From assembly GCF_027627575.1 (NCBI RefSeq), contig NZ_CP114065.1, positions 6,882,001 through 6,946,000 on the forward strand: a stretch of DNA of 64,000 nt, written 5' to 3'. Positions within the stretch are counted from its first letter, which is position 1. Each line of letters begins with the position of its first letter. Origin of the DNA: Kribbella sp. CA-293567 (GTDB lineage Bacteria; Actinomycetota; Actinomycetes; Propionibacteriales; Kribbellaceae). This document shows positions 1-7,816 of this stretch, one piece after another. A model generated the notes under the pieces. It did no database searches. It was not told the origin of the DNA and worked only from the letters and a program-made list of their open reading frames with translations. The translations under genes and the position numbers were made by a program.

Positions 1-792
1 CGGGTCGACCTGGTCGCGGCCCCGCAACCGGTAGAGGACCAGCAGTGCGAGGGCGCCGAGCAGCAGCACCGCGAGGGCGGTGATCAGCTGGGCGGCGTCG
101 GTGGAGAAGGCGCGCTTGAAGGTCTTGCGGTACTCGACGATCGAGTTGGCCGCGATCTGGCCCTTGGGGAAACCGATCGTGGTCCGGACCGTGTTGCCCG
201 GCGGCAGACCCTGCTGCTTGAAGGTGGGGCCGGCCGTCTCGCCGAGCTGGGACAGCGTGCACGGGGTGTTGCTGTCGATCGCGCCGGCGAAGCAGGAGAC
301 GTGGCTGACCTCGGGAGCGCTGTAGACGATGTTGACGTCCTGCACGGTCAGGCCCAGCCCGGTCAGCGGCGAGAACCGCACCTCGGTGCCGTTCAGCGTG
401 TCCGCGACCGCGCCCTTGACGGTGTAGGTGAAGTCGAGCTGGGTGTCACCGGACAGGTCGGCGACGGCGATCGAGCTGATGTCACCGTTGCTGGTGAGCT
501 CCTTCTCCTTGTCCGTCCCGCCGGACTTCACCTGCAGGTCCTCGATCTTCTGCACGTGGTCCACGTCGTCGGGCAGGTGGTCGCGAGTGACCACGAACCG
601 GGTGAAGGTCCCGGTCACGTTGCTCAGCTTCCAGGTCTCGGCGACCTTCAGCGAGCCGTCCCGTTCGACCCGGATCGTAGCGTCGAAATTGGTGACCACC
701 GGGTCGGCGGTCGCGGTGGCACCGGCCGGAACGCCGGTCAGGGCCAGGAAACCGAGGGCACACAGAGGTACCCCGAGCAGACGTCTACGCAT
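1..792 (-). CDS. DUF2207-type membrane protein, N-terminal part (gene runs off the window)
   Basis: The frame opens with ATG at 792 and stays open to base 1, so 264 residues are visible and the C-terminal part is missing. Residues 1-28 look like a Sec signal peptide (Arg-rich start, Leu-rich core, small residues before an Ala-rich stretch). About 200 residues of a beta-rich exported domain follow, then one membrane helix near 234-253 ended by a basic YRLRGRD segment. This matches the N-terminal half of the complete DUF2207 protein at 4872-6557, with which it shares pieces such as VSCFAG and CTLSQL/CTTSQL. The gene is divergent from a zinc peptidase gene, the same arrangement as its paralogue. 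The biochemical function of DUF2207 proteins is unknown. Confidence 0.8.
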   Translation of the reverse strand, partial: MRRRLLGVPLCALGFLALTGVPAGATATADPVVTNFDATIRVERDGSLKVAETWKLSNVTGTFTRFVVTRDHLPDDVDHVQKIEDLQVKSGGTDKEKELTSNGDISSIAVADLSGDTQLDFTYTVKGAVADTLNGTEVRFSPLTGLGLTVQDVNIVYSAPEVSHVSCFAGAIDSNTPCTLSQLGETAGPTFKQQGLPPGNTVRTTIGFPKGQIAANSIVEYRKTFKRAFSTDAAQLITALAVLLLGALALLVLYRLRGRDQVDP

Positions 793-902
793 CGCCCAAT
801 CACACCGTATCGAGAGGGTCAGAGCTCTGCGGCCGGGCGGCCGGAGCAGGTCGTTGCAGACCGCACCATACCGCGACCCGCTGACCTGAGCCCGGTCTCG
901 GA

Positions 903-908
903 TAGCGT
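903..908 (+). promoter_or_regulatory. -10 hexamer of a probably leaderless gene
   Basis: TAGCGT fits the actinobacterial TANNNT -10 pattern and ends 8 nt before the GTG at 917. There is no Shine-Dalgarno sequence before that GTG, which suggests transcription starts at or next to the start codon. Confidence 0.4.
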
Positions 909-916
909 CTGGCTCC

Positions 917-2167
917 GTGTCCAACCAGTGGCCCCCCGGCCAGAACCCTCAGCAGCCCCCGCAAGGCCCGCCCGGGCCGTGGCAAGGTCCTCCGCCGGGG
1001 CAGCAGTGGCAGGCACCCCCTCCCCAAGGACAGTGGGGGCCGCAACCGCAGTGGCAGCAGCCACCGCCGCCGCAGTACGGGGGCGGGTTGCCGCATGGCA
1101 TGGGCTGGGGTGCGCCTCAGCCGGGCGGCCCAGGCTGGACGCCGCCGAGGAAGAAGGGCGGGGCCGGCAAGGCGATCCTGCTCGTGCTGGGAGTCGTCGT
1201 ACTCGGAGTGGTGGGCGGCACGGCCGCAGTGATCGCACTGAAGCCGAACGACCCCTACACCAGTACGCCGTCCCCGACGGCGACCTACAGCCCGACGTAC
1301 TCGCCGTCGGAGGAGCCTTCGCCGCAGCCGCCGAGCACTCAGCCGACGTCGCCGGTGGCACCGACCACGTCGAGACCTACGGCGACCCGGCCGACCGCTC
1401 CCCGGACCACCTCCCGGCCGACCACGAAGCCCCGGTCCGAGCCGAGCAATCTCGACATCGTCGCCCGCAACCGGCTCTACCAGGCGGGCAAGATGGGTTC
1501 GGTCAACTGCCGCGAGTCCAGTGCCCGCCCGGCCACAGCCGCCGGTGCCCGGGCCAACTACGCCAATCTGGTCAACTGCCTCAACCGCTCCTGGCCGGCG
1601 CTGGTCCAGCGGTCAGGTTCCACCTTCCGGGCCCCGAGGGTGATGTCGTTCTCCGGCACCGTGACCACCCCCTGCGGCAGCATGTACGACTCCGGGCCGC
1701 CCTTCTACTGCCCGAGCAACCAGACGATCTACATGAACCTGACCGAGGACGTCGGCAACTACAAGCGGGTCAACGCGAGCTACGCCCGGGTCTGGGCCCG
1801 GATGTGGATGCTGCACCAGTTCGCGCACGAGTACGGCCATCACGTGCAGAACCTGACCGGCATCATGCGGGCCAGCTTCGACCTGCGCTACGACGCCCCC
1901 AACCAAGCCGGCGAGCTGCTCGCCAGCCGCCGGCTCGAACTGCAGGCTTCCTGCCTCGGCGACGTCTTCATCGCCGCCAACAAGCGCAGCTACCCGCTGA
2001 CCGGCGAGTCCCTGCGGCAGTGGAACTGGCTGATCGGCAACACCGTCGACCCGAAGCGTGACCACGGCAGCAAGGCGAACCACAAGTACTGGGCGCTGCG
2101 CGGCTTCAACGCTGTCGGTCCGGGCGCCTGCAACACCTTCACCGCCTCCCAGCCCCGGGTGTCTTAG
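917..2167 (+). CDS. membrane-anchored neutral zinc metallopeptidase (PF04228-like), copy 1
   Basis: A 416-residue protein starting with GTG. Residues 1-80 are a Pro/Gln/Gly/Trp-rich cytoplasmic tail, 85-108 a single membrane helix, 110-175 a Thr/Pro/Ser-rich linker, and the rest an exported peptidase domain. The HExxH zinc motif is HEYGHH, with H304, E305 and H308; the likely third ligand is E341 in LELQASC. A C-terminal block with RDHGxxxNHxYWxxRGF and CNTF is shared with copies 2 and 3. In related families the second motif is usually ELQADC, so the Asp is replaced by Ser here. First of three co-directional paralogues; substrate unknown. Confidence 0.85.
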   Translation: MSNQWPPGQNPQQPPQGPPGPWQGPPPGQQWQAPPPQGQWGPQPQWQQPPPPQYGGGLPHGMGWGAPQPGGPGWTPPRKKGGAGKAILLVLGVVVLGVVGGTAAVIALKPNDPYTSTPSPTATYSPTYSPSEEPSPQPPSTQPTSPVAPTTSRPTATRPTAPRTTSRPTTKPRSEPSNLDIVARNRLYQAGKMGSVNCRESSARPATAAGARANYANLVNCLNRSWPALVQRSGSTFRAPRVMSFSGTVTTPCGSMYDSGPPFYCPSNQTIYMNLTEDVGNYKRVNASYARVWARMWMLHQFAHEYGHHVQNLTGIMRASFDLRYDAPNQAGELLASRRLELQASCLGDVFIAANKRSYPLTGESLRQWNWLIGNTVDPKRDHGSKANHKYWALRGFNAVGPGACNTFTASQPRVS

Positions 2168-2266
2168 ACAAATATTTGATCAGCGACAGAGACGGATAGC
2201 GGTCCTGATGGTTAGCCTGTTGCCCCGGCTCACGCCCTGTGTGTCCCGGGGGGATGAGGAACGACC

Positions 2267-3379
2267 GTGTCAGACCAGCAATGGAGCGAGCCACCAGGGC
2301 CGCAGCCTCCCCCGGCTGCGCTACCCGACGGCTCCATACCGTTGTACGGCAACTACCCGCTGCCAGGTGCGCCCGGCGGTGGACCGGCCCAGCCGCCGGT
2401 GGGCTGGGGGCCCGACCTCGGTGGCGGCCGGCATTTTCGGCACGGGGGGCCACAGCCGCGAAGACGTCCGACCGGGCTGCTCTTCAGCCTGCTGCTGCTC
2501 GGCGGAGTGGCGGCCCTCGTGGTGACAGTCGCTCTCGCACTCCGCGAGAGCGACTCGTCTGCTACCGGCCCTGCGCCCGGCGCCGGCCTGGCGACGACAC
2601 CCGGCACGCCCGACGACAGCAAGTCCGGTACTCCGCAGTCGCAGGCCGCGACGAGGACCGTGACCGCCGATGCCATCTACGCGACCGGTGTCCAGCGCCC
2701 TGTCGGCTGCCAGGAGAGTCCGGTCCCGCTGAGCAAGCAGGCGAACGTCCAGGCGTACTACTCCAACGTGGTCGCATGCCTGAACAAGGCGTGGGCGCCG
2801 CAGGTGGAGGCGGCGAAGGACCCCTTCACGCCGCCCCGGCTGAACTTCTGGAGCGGCGTGGTGCAGTCCCCCTGCGCCACCGGCTCGTCGGTGTCGTTCT
2901 ACTGCGGTCCCAACCGGACCGTCTATCTGAAGTTCACCGACGACATCAAGCTGTGGACCAGGTCTCCGGACGCCGCCAACCGGGCGTTCGCGCGGATGTG
3001 GGCGACGTACACGGCCGGGCACGAGTACGCCCACCACCTGCAGCAGCTGACCGGCATCATGGCGGCTGCCCAGCAACTCCAGTACGACGCGCCGGACCAG
3101 GACGCGCGGCTGGAACTGAGCCGGCGGGTCGAACTCCAGGCATCCTGTCTGAGTGCGGTCTTCACCGGCGCGAACAGAACCAGTTACGGCATCAACGGTC
3201 TGGACCTGACGATCTACCAGAACTACGTCCAGGCACAGACCGGGGACGAAAACAACCGCGGCGGGCCGCGGGACCACGGTGGCCGGGCCAATCATCTTTA
3301 CTGGACCGGACGCGGTTTCACCACGCTCGACAGTGTCAGCTGCAACACGTTCACGGCTACGGCCGGCAAGGTTTCGTGA
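2267..3379 (+). CDS. membrane-anchored neutral zinc metallopeptidase (PF04228-like), copy 2
   Basis: A 370-residue paralogue of the upstream gene, starting with GTG. It has a Pro-rich N-terminal tail (1-66), a membrane helix at about 69-92, a short Ser/Thr/Gly linker and the exported peptidase domain. The zinc motif is HEYAHH (H252, E253, H256) and the second motif ELQASC has the predicted ligand at E289. The C-terminal RDHGGRANHLYW and CNTF segments match copy 1 closely. About 100 bp separate it from copy 1 and only 9 bp separate it from copy 3, so copies 2 and 3 are probably co-transcribed. The tail-helix-peptidase layout suggests a sensor-like or scaffolded protease, but no substrate can be named. 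Confidence 0.85.
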   Translation: MSDQQWSEPPGPQPPPAALPDGSIPLYGNYPLPGAPGGGPAQPPVGWGPDLGGGRHFRHGGPQPRRRPTGLLFSLLLLGGVAALVVTVALALRESDSSATGPAPGAGLATTPGTPDDSKSGTPQSQAATRTVTADAIYATGVQRPVGCQESPVPLSKQANVQAYYSNVVACLNKAWAPQVEAAKDPFTPPRLNFWSGVVQSPCATGSSVSFYCGPNRTVYLKFTDDIKLWTRSPDAANRAFARMWATYTAGHEYAHHLQQLTGIMAAAQQLQYDAPDQDARLELSRRVELQASCLSAVFTGANRTSYGINGLDLTIYQNYVQAQTGDENNRGGPRDHGGRANHLYWTGRGFTTLDSVSCNTFTATAGKVS

Positions 3380-3388
3380 GGAGTATCG

Positions 3389-4864
3389 ATGTCGGACAAC
3401 TGGACTCCACCCCCTGGGCGGAACCCGAACGAGCCGGAGCCGGAGGGTGACGAGCCCACCGGACGGCCGGACGAGGGGTCTGCCCGCCGGGATGGCCAGT
3501 CGCCCCTGTGGTGGACCGAATCCGCCGAGAAGCAGAAGGAGTACCTGCAGCCCGCTCCTCCCGGTGAACAGACACCGCTGGTAGGCCCACCCGGGCAGCG
3601 GAACCTCACCTGGAACCTGCCGCCCTACTCCCAGCCGGGCGCCACTCCGCCACGCCCGCCTGCCGGCAACCCCGGCGCTACGCCGCCACCTCGGCGTGCC
3701 GGCAACCCCGGCCCAGGCGGACAGCCGGGAGCCGATGCTGGTCAGCCCGGTCCCGGCTCGGCTGGTCCTCGGCGGGCACGGCACGCGGGTGCGCCCGGGC
3801 CCACCCCACCGCCGCAGCAGCCGCAGCCGCAGCCGGCCGAGGGTGGGTTCCAGGGGCTGGGGCAGCCGGTGCAGCAGCCTCCGACCTGGCAGTACCCGCC
3901 GATCCCGATCCCGCAGCCGCCGGGGCCGGGGCGTAGGCGGAAGCCTCGCCAGGTGTCCAAGGGTCTGCTGATCGGGCTCGTGGTGCTGGCTGTGTTCATC
4001 GTCGGCTCGGGCATCACCCTGGCCCTGCGGAACGGCGGTGACGACAACGTCCCTGCCGCCTCGGACACCCCGGTGCCGTCGCCGACGCCTTCGGAGACCC
4101 CGTCGGTCACGCCGAGCCCGACCCCGACGGCCCCCGCGCCGCCCACGGTCGACGAGATCGTCACCACCAGCAAGCTGTACAAGGTCGGTGTCCTCAGCCC
4201 CACGCCGTGCGTGGAGCCGAAGGCCATCCCGAGCACGTACGCCGGCGCGAAGGCGTACTACGGCCTGATCGTCCCGTGCATGAACCGCACCTGGTACCTG
4301 GCGATGAAGAAGGCCGGCCTGCCGTACCGCGCGCCGAAGCTGGTCGTGTACGCCGGTGCGCTGAAGACCGGCTGCGGCCAGCAGCGCGGCAACCGTGCGT
4401 ACTACTGCCACCTCACCGAGACGATCTACATGCCGTACGCGCTCGGGATCGCCTACTACAAGCGCAACCCCGTCTCCGGCCGGGTGTGGATGATGAACTC
4501 CCTCGCGCACGAGTACGGGCATCACGTGCAGAAGCTGTCCGGCATCTACGCCGCATCCCTGTCCCGGCAACTCAACGCCGCGACTCCGGTCGCCCAGTTG
4601 ACCGAGAGCCGGACGCGTGAACTGCAGGCGGCCTGCTTCGGCTCGGCGTACCTGGGTGCGGCCGGTCCGTACATCCCGCTGCGCGGCCCGCTGCTGGCGA
4701 CCTGGAAGGTCCTGGTCGCCAACACCGGCGACGAGTTCTCCCGGCCGCTGGTCCGCGACCGGGGCAACCGGGTGAACCACAACTACTGGTCGGTGCGCGG
4801 CTTCAACACCAAGAGCCCGGACGTGTGCAACTCGTTCGTCGCGAAGCCTGTTCTGACCAACTGA
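3389..4864 (+). CDS. membrane-anchored neutral zinc metallopeptidase (PF04228-like), copy 3
   Basis: A 491-residue protein starting with ATG, the longest of the four paralogues because of a roughly 190-residue cytoplasmic N-terminal region rich in Pro, Gly and Gln. A membrane helix lies near 192-214, followed by a Thr/Pro/Ser linker and the peptidase domain. The zinc motif is HEYGHH (H374, E375, H378) and the second motif is ELQAAC with E411, again lacking the usual Asp. The C-terminal block reads RDRGNRVNHNYW and CNSF. The 9-bp gap after copy 2 implies one operon. It runs convergently into the DUF2207 gene with only 7 bp between the two stop codons. Confidence 0.85.
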   Translation: MSDNWTPPPGRNPNEPEPEGDEPTGRPDEGSARRDGQSPLWWTESAEKQKEYLQPAPPGEQTPLVGPPGQRNLTWNLPPYSQPGATPPRPPAGNPGATPPPRRAGNPGPGGQPGADAGQPGPGSAGPRRARHAGAPGPTPPPQQPQPQPAEGGFQGLGQPVQQPPTWQYPPIPIPQPPGPGRRRKPRQVSKGLLIGLVVLAVFIVGSGITLALRNGGDDNVPAASDTPVPSPTPSETPSVTPSPTPTAPAPPTVDEIVTTSKLYKVGVLSPTPCVEPKAIPSTYAGAKAYYGLIVPCMNRTWYLAMKKAGLPYRAPKLVVYAGALKTGCGQQRGNRAYYCHLTETIYMPYALGIAYYKRNPVSGRVWMMNSLAHEYGHHVQKLSGIYAASLSRQLNAATPVAQLTESRTRELQAACFGSAYLGAAGPYIPLRGPLLATWKVLVANTGDEFSRPLVRDRGNRVNHNYWSVRGFNTKSPDVCNSFVAKPVLTN

Positions 4865-4871
4865 GCCGGGG

Positions 4872-6557
4872 TCAGAACAGGCGGCGCGACGACGACAGGT
4901 GGCCGCCGAAGACGGTGACGAAGTTCGAGAGCGACTCCCCGATGTCGGACAGGTGCCAGTTCTCCGGACCGGAGTACCAGCCGATGCCCGCGTCGGGGTC
5001 GTCATCGTCGTCGGTGGCCGCGATCTCCAGCGCCCACTTGTCCGCCAGCCCCAGTACGGCGGCGTACGGCAGGCAGCGCGACGCGAACTCCAGCCGGTGG
5101 CTCTGTGGCAGGTCGGCGGAGGTTTCGTCGGCCAGGTAGCGCTGCAGCCCGGCCACACGTCCCAGTACCGCCGCACCGCGAGCAGTGCGCGCCGGAGCGA
5201 CCTGCCCAGCCAGGGCGAGCACCAGCCCGGACAGCATCACGGCGAAGCCCACCAGGCCGAACTTGGTCACGATCGCGAGTACGACGGTCAGCACTACTCC
5301 GGCTCCGAGCAGCACCAGGCCGGCCGTGGTCCACCGGTTGCGAACGGCGTCCGGACGGTTCGCGAACCAGCCCTGCGTGACGACGTCGGAGTACAGCTGC
5401 TCGCGCACCAGCGTGAGTCGCGAGCGGAGTCCGTGCCCGAGGGAGGACACCCTGACGGTCTCCCCGTCGGCGAACACCGCGTCCAGCAAGGCCTTCTCGT
5501 ACGGCAGCAGCTCGGGGCCGCCGGCGTTGCGCCGCTGCAGCTCCCAGTCGAGCCGGCCGAAGTGGGACTCCCGCGGCAGCTCGACGATCGTCAGATAGTT
5601 GCGTACGGCAAGGTCCAGCAGCGTCGCGGTGAGGTCGACGACGTCGGCCGTCTCGTCCACCACGGTGCCGACCTGGCCCGGCCGGATCCCGTCCGGAGCC
5701 GCGAACCGCGGTCCGTCGGCACCGTCCAGCACCGGCCGCTCGGGCGCCCCGACCCCGACCTTGACCGCGTCCCGGCCGCGGAAGAACCACAACGCCGCGG
5801 CGCCCAGGACGCCGAGACCGAGCAGCAGCACGCTCAGCCCGGCCGTGGACCGGTCGACGGTGAACGCGTTGCCGAGACTCCAGCGGGTCCGGAACTCGGC
5901 GTTCGGCTGGACCGTCGCCTGACCACTCAGCCCGGTCAGGAAGGTCAGCCGCCCGCCTGCCGGTACGCCGTTCTGCTCGATCTCCAGCGCCGCCGACTCG
6001 GCCAGCTGCGACGTCGTACAGGGCATGCTCGAGCCGACCCGGCCGGCGAAGCAGGTCACCCAGGTCGCGAACGGGACGGTCACCGAGACCGAGGCCTTCG
6101 GGATGCCGACGCCGTACCCCTGGACGATCGGCCAGCTCACCTCGCGGCCCTCGACCGAGTCCGCGACGACGTTGTCGACCTCGTAGCTGTAGACGATCTT
6201 GGCCTGGCCGGAGACCTTCAGGCTGAGCTTGCGGCCGTTCTCGATCTTCTCGTCGGTGAAGTTCTCGGCCGGCTGCCCGTTGACCGTGGCCGACACGTTG
6301 CGGATGTCGTAGGTGCGGTCCTCGTCGGCGTCCGAGCGGACCCGCGTGGCCAGCGTGCGCGCGAAGGTGTCGCCACCGGCGGTCAGGTCGACCGTTTCCT
6401 GCACCTTGAGCACGCCCGCACCGTTCAGCGACGCCTGCGCGGCGTACCCGGTGATCTGGTCGTCCGCGGCCTGGGCCGGCAAGGCGCCCAGAGCAACGAG
6501 GGGGACTGTCAGAGACACGAGCAGGGCGGCCGACGACAGGCGGCTCTTCGGTGACAT
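4872..6557 (-). CDS. DUF2207-type membrane protein, complete copy
   Basis: A 561-residue protein starting with ATG at 6557. A Sec signal peptide ends near residue 30 (PAQAAD). A beta-rich exported domain of about 215 residues follows, then a membrane helix around 245-265, a cytoplasmic region, and a hydrophobic pair in the second half (LVLLGAGVVLTVVLAIV and FAVMLSGLVLALAGQV) before a soluble C-terminal end. This is the usual DUF2207 layout. The gene is divergent from zinc peptidase copy 4 with 68 bp between start codons, the same pairing as the partial copy at the left edge. No catalytic residues can be assigned and the family has no established biochemical role. Confidence 0.8.
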   Translation of the reverse strand: MSPKSRLSSAALLVSLTVPLVALGALPAQAADDQITGYAAQASLNGAGVLKVQETVDLTAGGDTFARTLATRVRSDADEDRTYDIRNVSATVNGQPAENFTDEKIENGRKLSLKVSGQAKIVYSYEVDNVVADSVEGREVSWPIVQGYGVGIPKASVSVTVPFATWVTCFAGRVGSSMPCTTSQLAESAALEIEQNGVPAGGRLTFLTGLSGQATVQPNAEFRTRWSLGNAFTVDRSTAGLSVLLLGLGVLGAAALWFFRGRDAVKVGVGAPERPVLDGADGPRFAAPDGIRPGQVGTVVDETADVVDLTATLLDLAVRNYLTIVELPRESHFGRLDWELQRRNAGGPELLPYEKALLDAVFADGETVRVSSLGHGLRSRLTLVREQLYSDVVTQGWFANRPDAVRNRWTTAGLVLLGAGVVLTVVLAIVTKFGLVGFAVMLSGLVLALAGQVAPARTARGAAVLGRVAGLQRYLADETSADLPQSHRLEFASRCLPYAAVLGLADKWALEIAATDDDDDPDAGIGWYSGPENWHLSDIGESLSNFVTVFGGHLSSSRRLF

Positions 6558-6625
6558 GGGTCGAGAGTAGTCTCGTGCCGGTTCGTCCTGCGAACTCCGA
6601 CATCGAGCTGAAGGGGCAACGACAC

Positions 6626-7741
6626 GTGAGCACCCCGTACGGGTACGACGGCCGTCTCCAGGACCGGGTGGCGCCGCCTCCCGGCGTACTGCCGCCGCCG
6701 CAGCAGACCCAGTGGCAGGCCGGTCCGCCGCCGCAGTACGCGCAGCGGCAGTACGGACAGCCGCAGTACGGACAGTCGCAGTACTACGGGCAGCCCTACT
6801 ACGGCGGGCCTCAGCAGTTCAACGGCTTCCAGCCGCCGCCCAAGCGGGGTGGAGCGATCCGGCTCGTCCTGCTCGGTTTCACCGTGGTGGCGCTCCTGGG
6901 GATCGGGCTGGCTGTGGTCGGTGTGGTGCTGACCGGCGGCCTCTCGTCCAGCGACACGGCGACGCCGCAGGTCGACGGCCCGTCCGTGGTGCCGACGGCG
7001 ACCACCAAGCCGCCGAAGGGTTCGGCCGAGGACTACCTGCTGAACGCCCCGATCTACCAGTCCGGTGGGCTGGGTGAGCAGAACTGCCCGGCCGAGAAGC
7101 TCGGTGACGGCAGCCTGGCGGCGCAGAAGGTCTACTACGAGAAGCTCTTCAAGTGCCTGAACGACGCCTGGCGGCCGGTCTTCACCAAGATCGGCAAGAA
7201 CGACCCGGACCCGAGCCTGGTCGTCTTCGACAAGCCGGTCCAGACCTCCTGCGGCCGGTTCGAGCCGCTGTCGGGCCGGGTCCTGGCCTTCTACTGCTAC
7301 GGCAACAAGGTGATGTACACCGACGTACAGCAGATGAACAAGGCGTTCGGTCCGAAGCAGGACCTGGCGTACCTGCTGACGATCGCGCACGAGTACGGCC
7401 ACCACATCCAAGGTGTCACCGACCTGTTCTACGCCCGCGCCGTCTACCTGCAGGACCACCCGGACGAGAAGCTGGACAGCTCCCGCCGCAACGAACTCCA
7501 GGCCTCCTGCTTCGCCGGTGTCTTCAGCCGCTCGGTGGCCCGGTCCTATCCGTTCACCTCGCGGCTGAACGAGTTCGAGCAGCAGGCCGGCAACAGCTTC
7601 GGGGACTCCTCCAACACACCCGAGGCCGAACGGACCCATGGACTGGCCTCCAGTCAAGGATTCTGGATCACCAACGGTCTCAACGTCGGCGAGAGCAAGG
7701 CCTGCAACACCTTCGCCGCCCAGGCCGACCAGGTCCGGTAG
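6626..7741 (+). CDS. membrane-anchored neutral zinc metallopeptidase (PF04228-like), copy 4
   Basis: A 371-residue protein. The GTG at 6626 is chosen because AAGGGG lies 10 nt upstream and the protein then begins with the Tyr/Gln/Pro-rich tail typical of the family; an earlier in-frame GTG at 6551 would overlap the divergent DUF2207 gene. Tail 1-75 with QYGQ/QYYGQ repeats, membrane helix 77-101, short linker, then peptidase domain. The zinc motif is HEYGHH (H255, E256, H259) and ELQASC carries E290. The C-terminus (ERTHGLASSQGFW, CNTF) differs from copies 1-3 and is closer to the usual form of the family. It is therefore probably the oldest or most divergent of the four copies. Confidence 0.85.
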   Translation: MSTPYGYDGRLQDRVAPPPGVLPPPQQTQWQAGPPPQYAQRQYGQPQYGQSQYYGQPYYGGPQQFNGFQPPPKRGGAIRLVLLGFTVVALLGIGLAVVGVVLTGGLSSSDTATPQVDGPSVVPTATTKPPKGSAEDYLLNAPIYQSGGLGEQNCPAEKLGDGSLAAQKVYYEKLFKCLNDAWRPVFTKIGKNDPDPSLVVFDKPVQTSCGRFEPLSGRVLAFYCYGNKVMYTDVQQMNKAFGPKQDLAYLLTIAHEYGHHIQGVTDLFYARAVYLQDHPDEKLDSSRRNELQASCFAGVFSRSVARSYPFTSRLNEFEQQAGNSFGDSSNTPEAERTHGLASSQGFWITNGLNVGESKACNTFAAQADQVR

Positions 7742-7804
7742 TCCGGCCCCGATCGCCGGGGGAAGTGTTGGCGTGAAGTTCAGGTCGGCGTCGCTCGGGC
7801 GGCG

Positions 7805-7810
7805 TATCAT
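7805..7810 (+). promoter_or_regulatory. -10 hexamer for the Pls-like gene (leaderless)
   Basis: TATCAT fits TANNNT and is followed by exactly 6 nt and the GTG start codon at 7817. No ribosome binding site is present, so the transcript probably starts at the start codon. Confidence 0.5.
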
Positions 7811-7816
7811 CCGGCC

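Noticed and set aside
300-6560. Long antisense frames across the peptidase and DUF2207 genes
   Set aside because: They are Arg/Pro/Ala-rich shadow frames typical of high-GC DNA and lack domain motifs.
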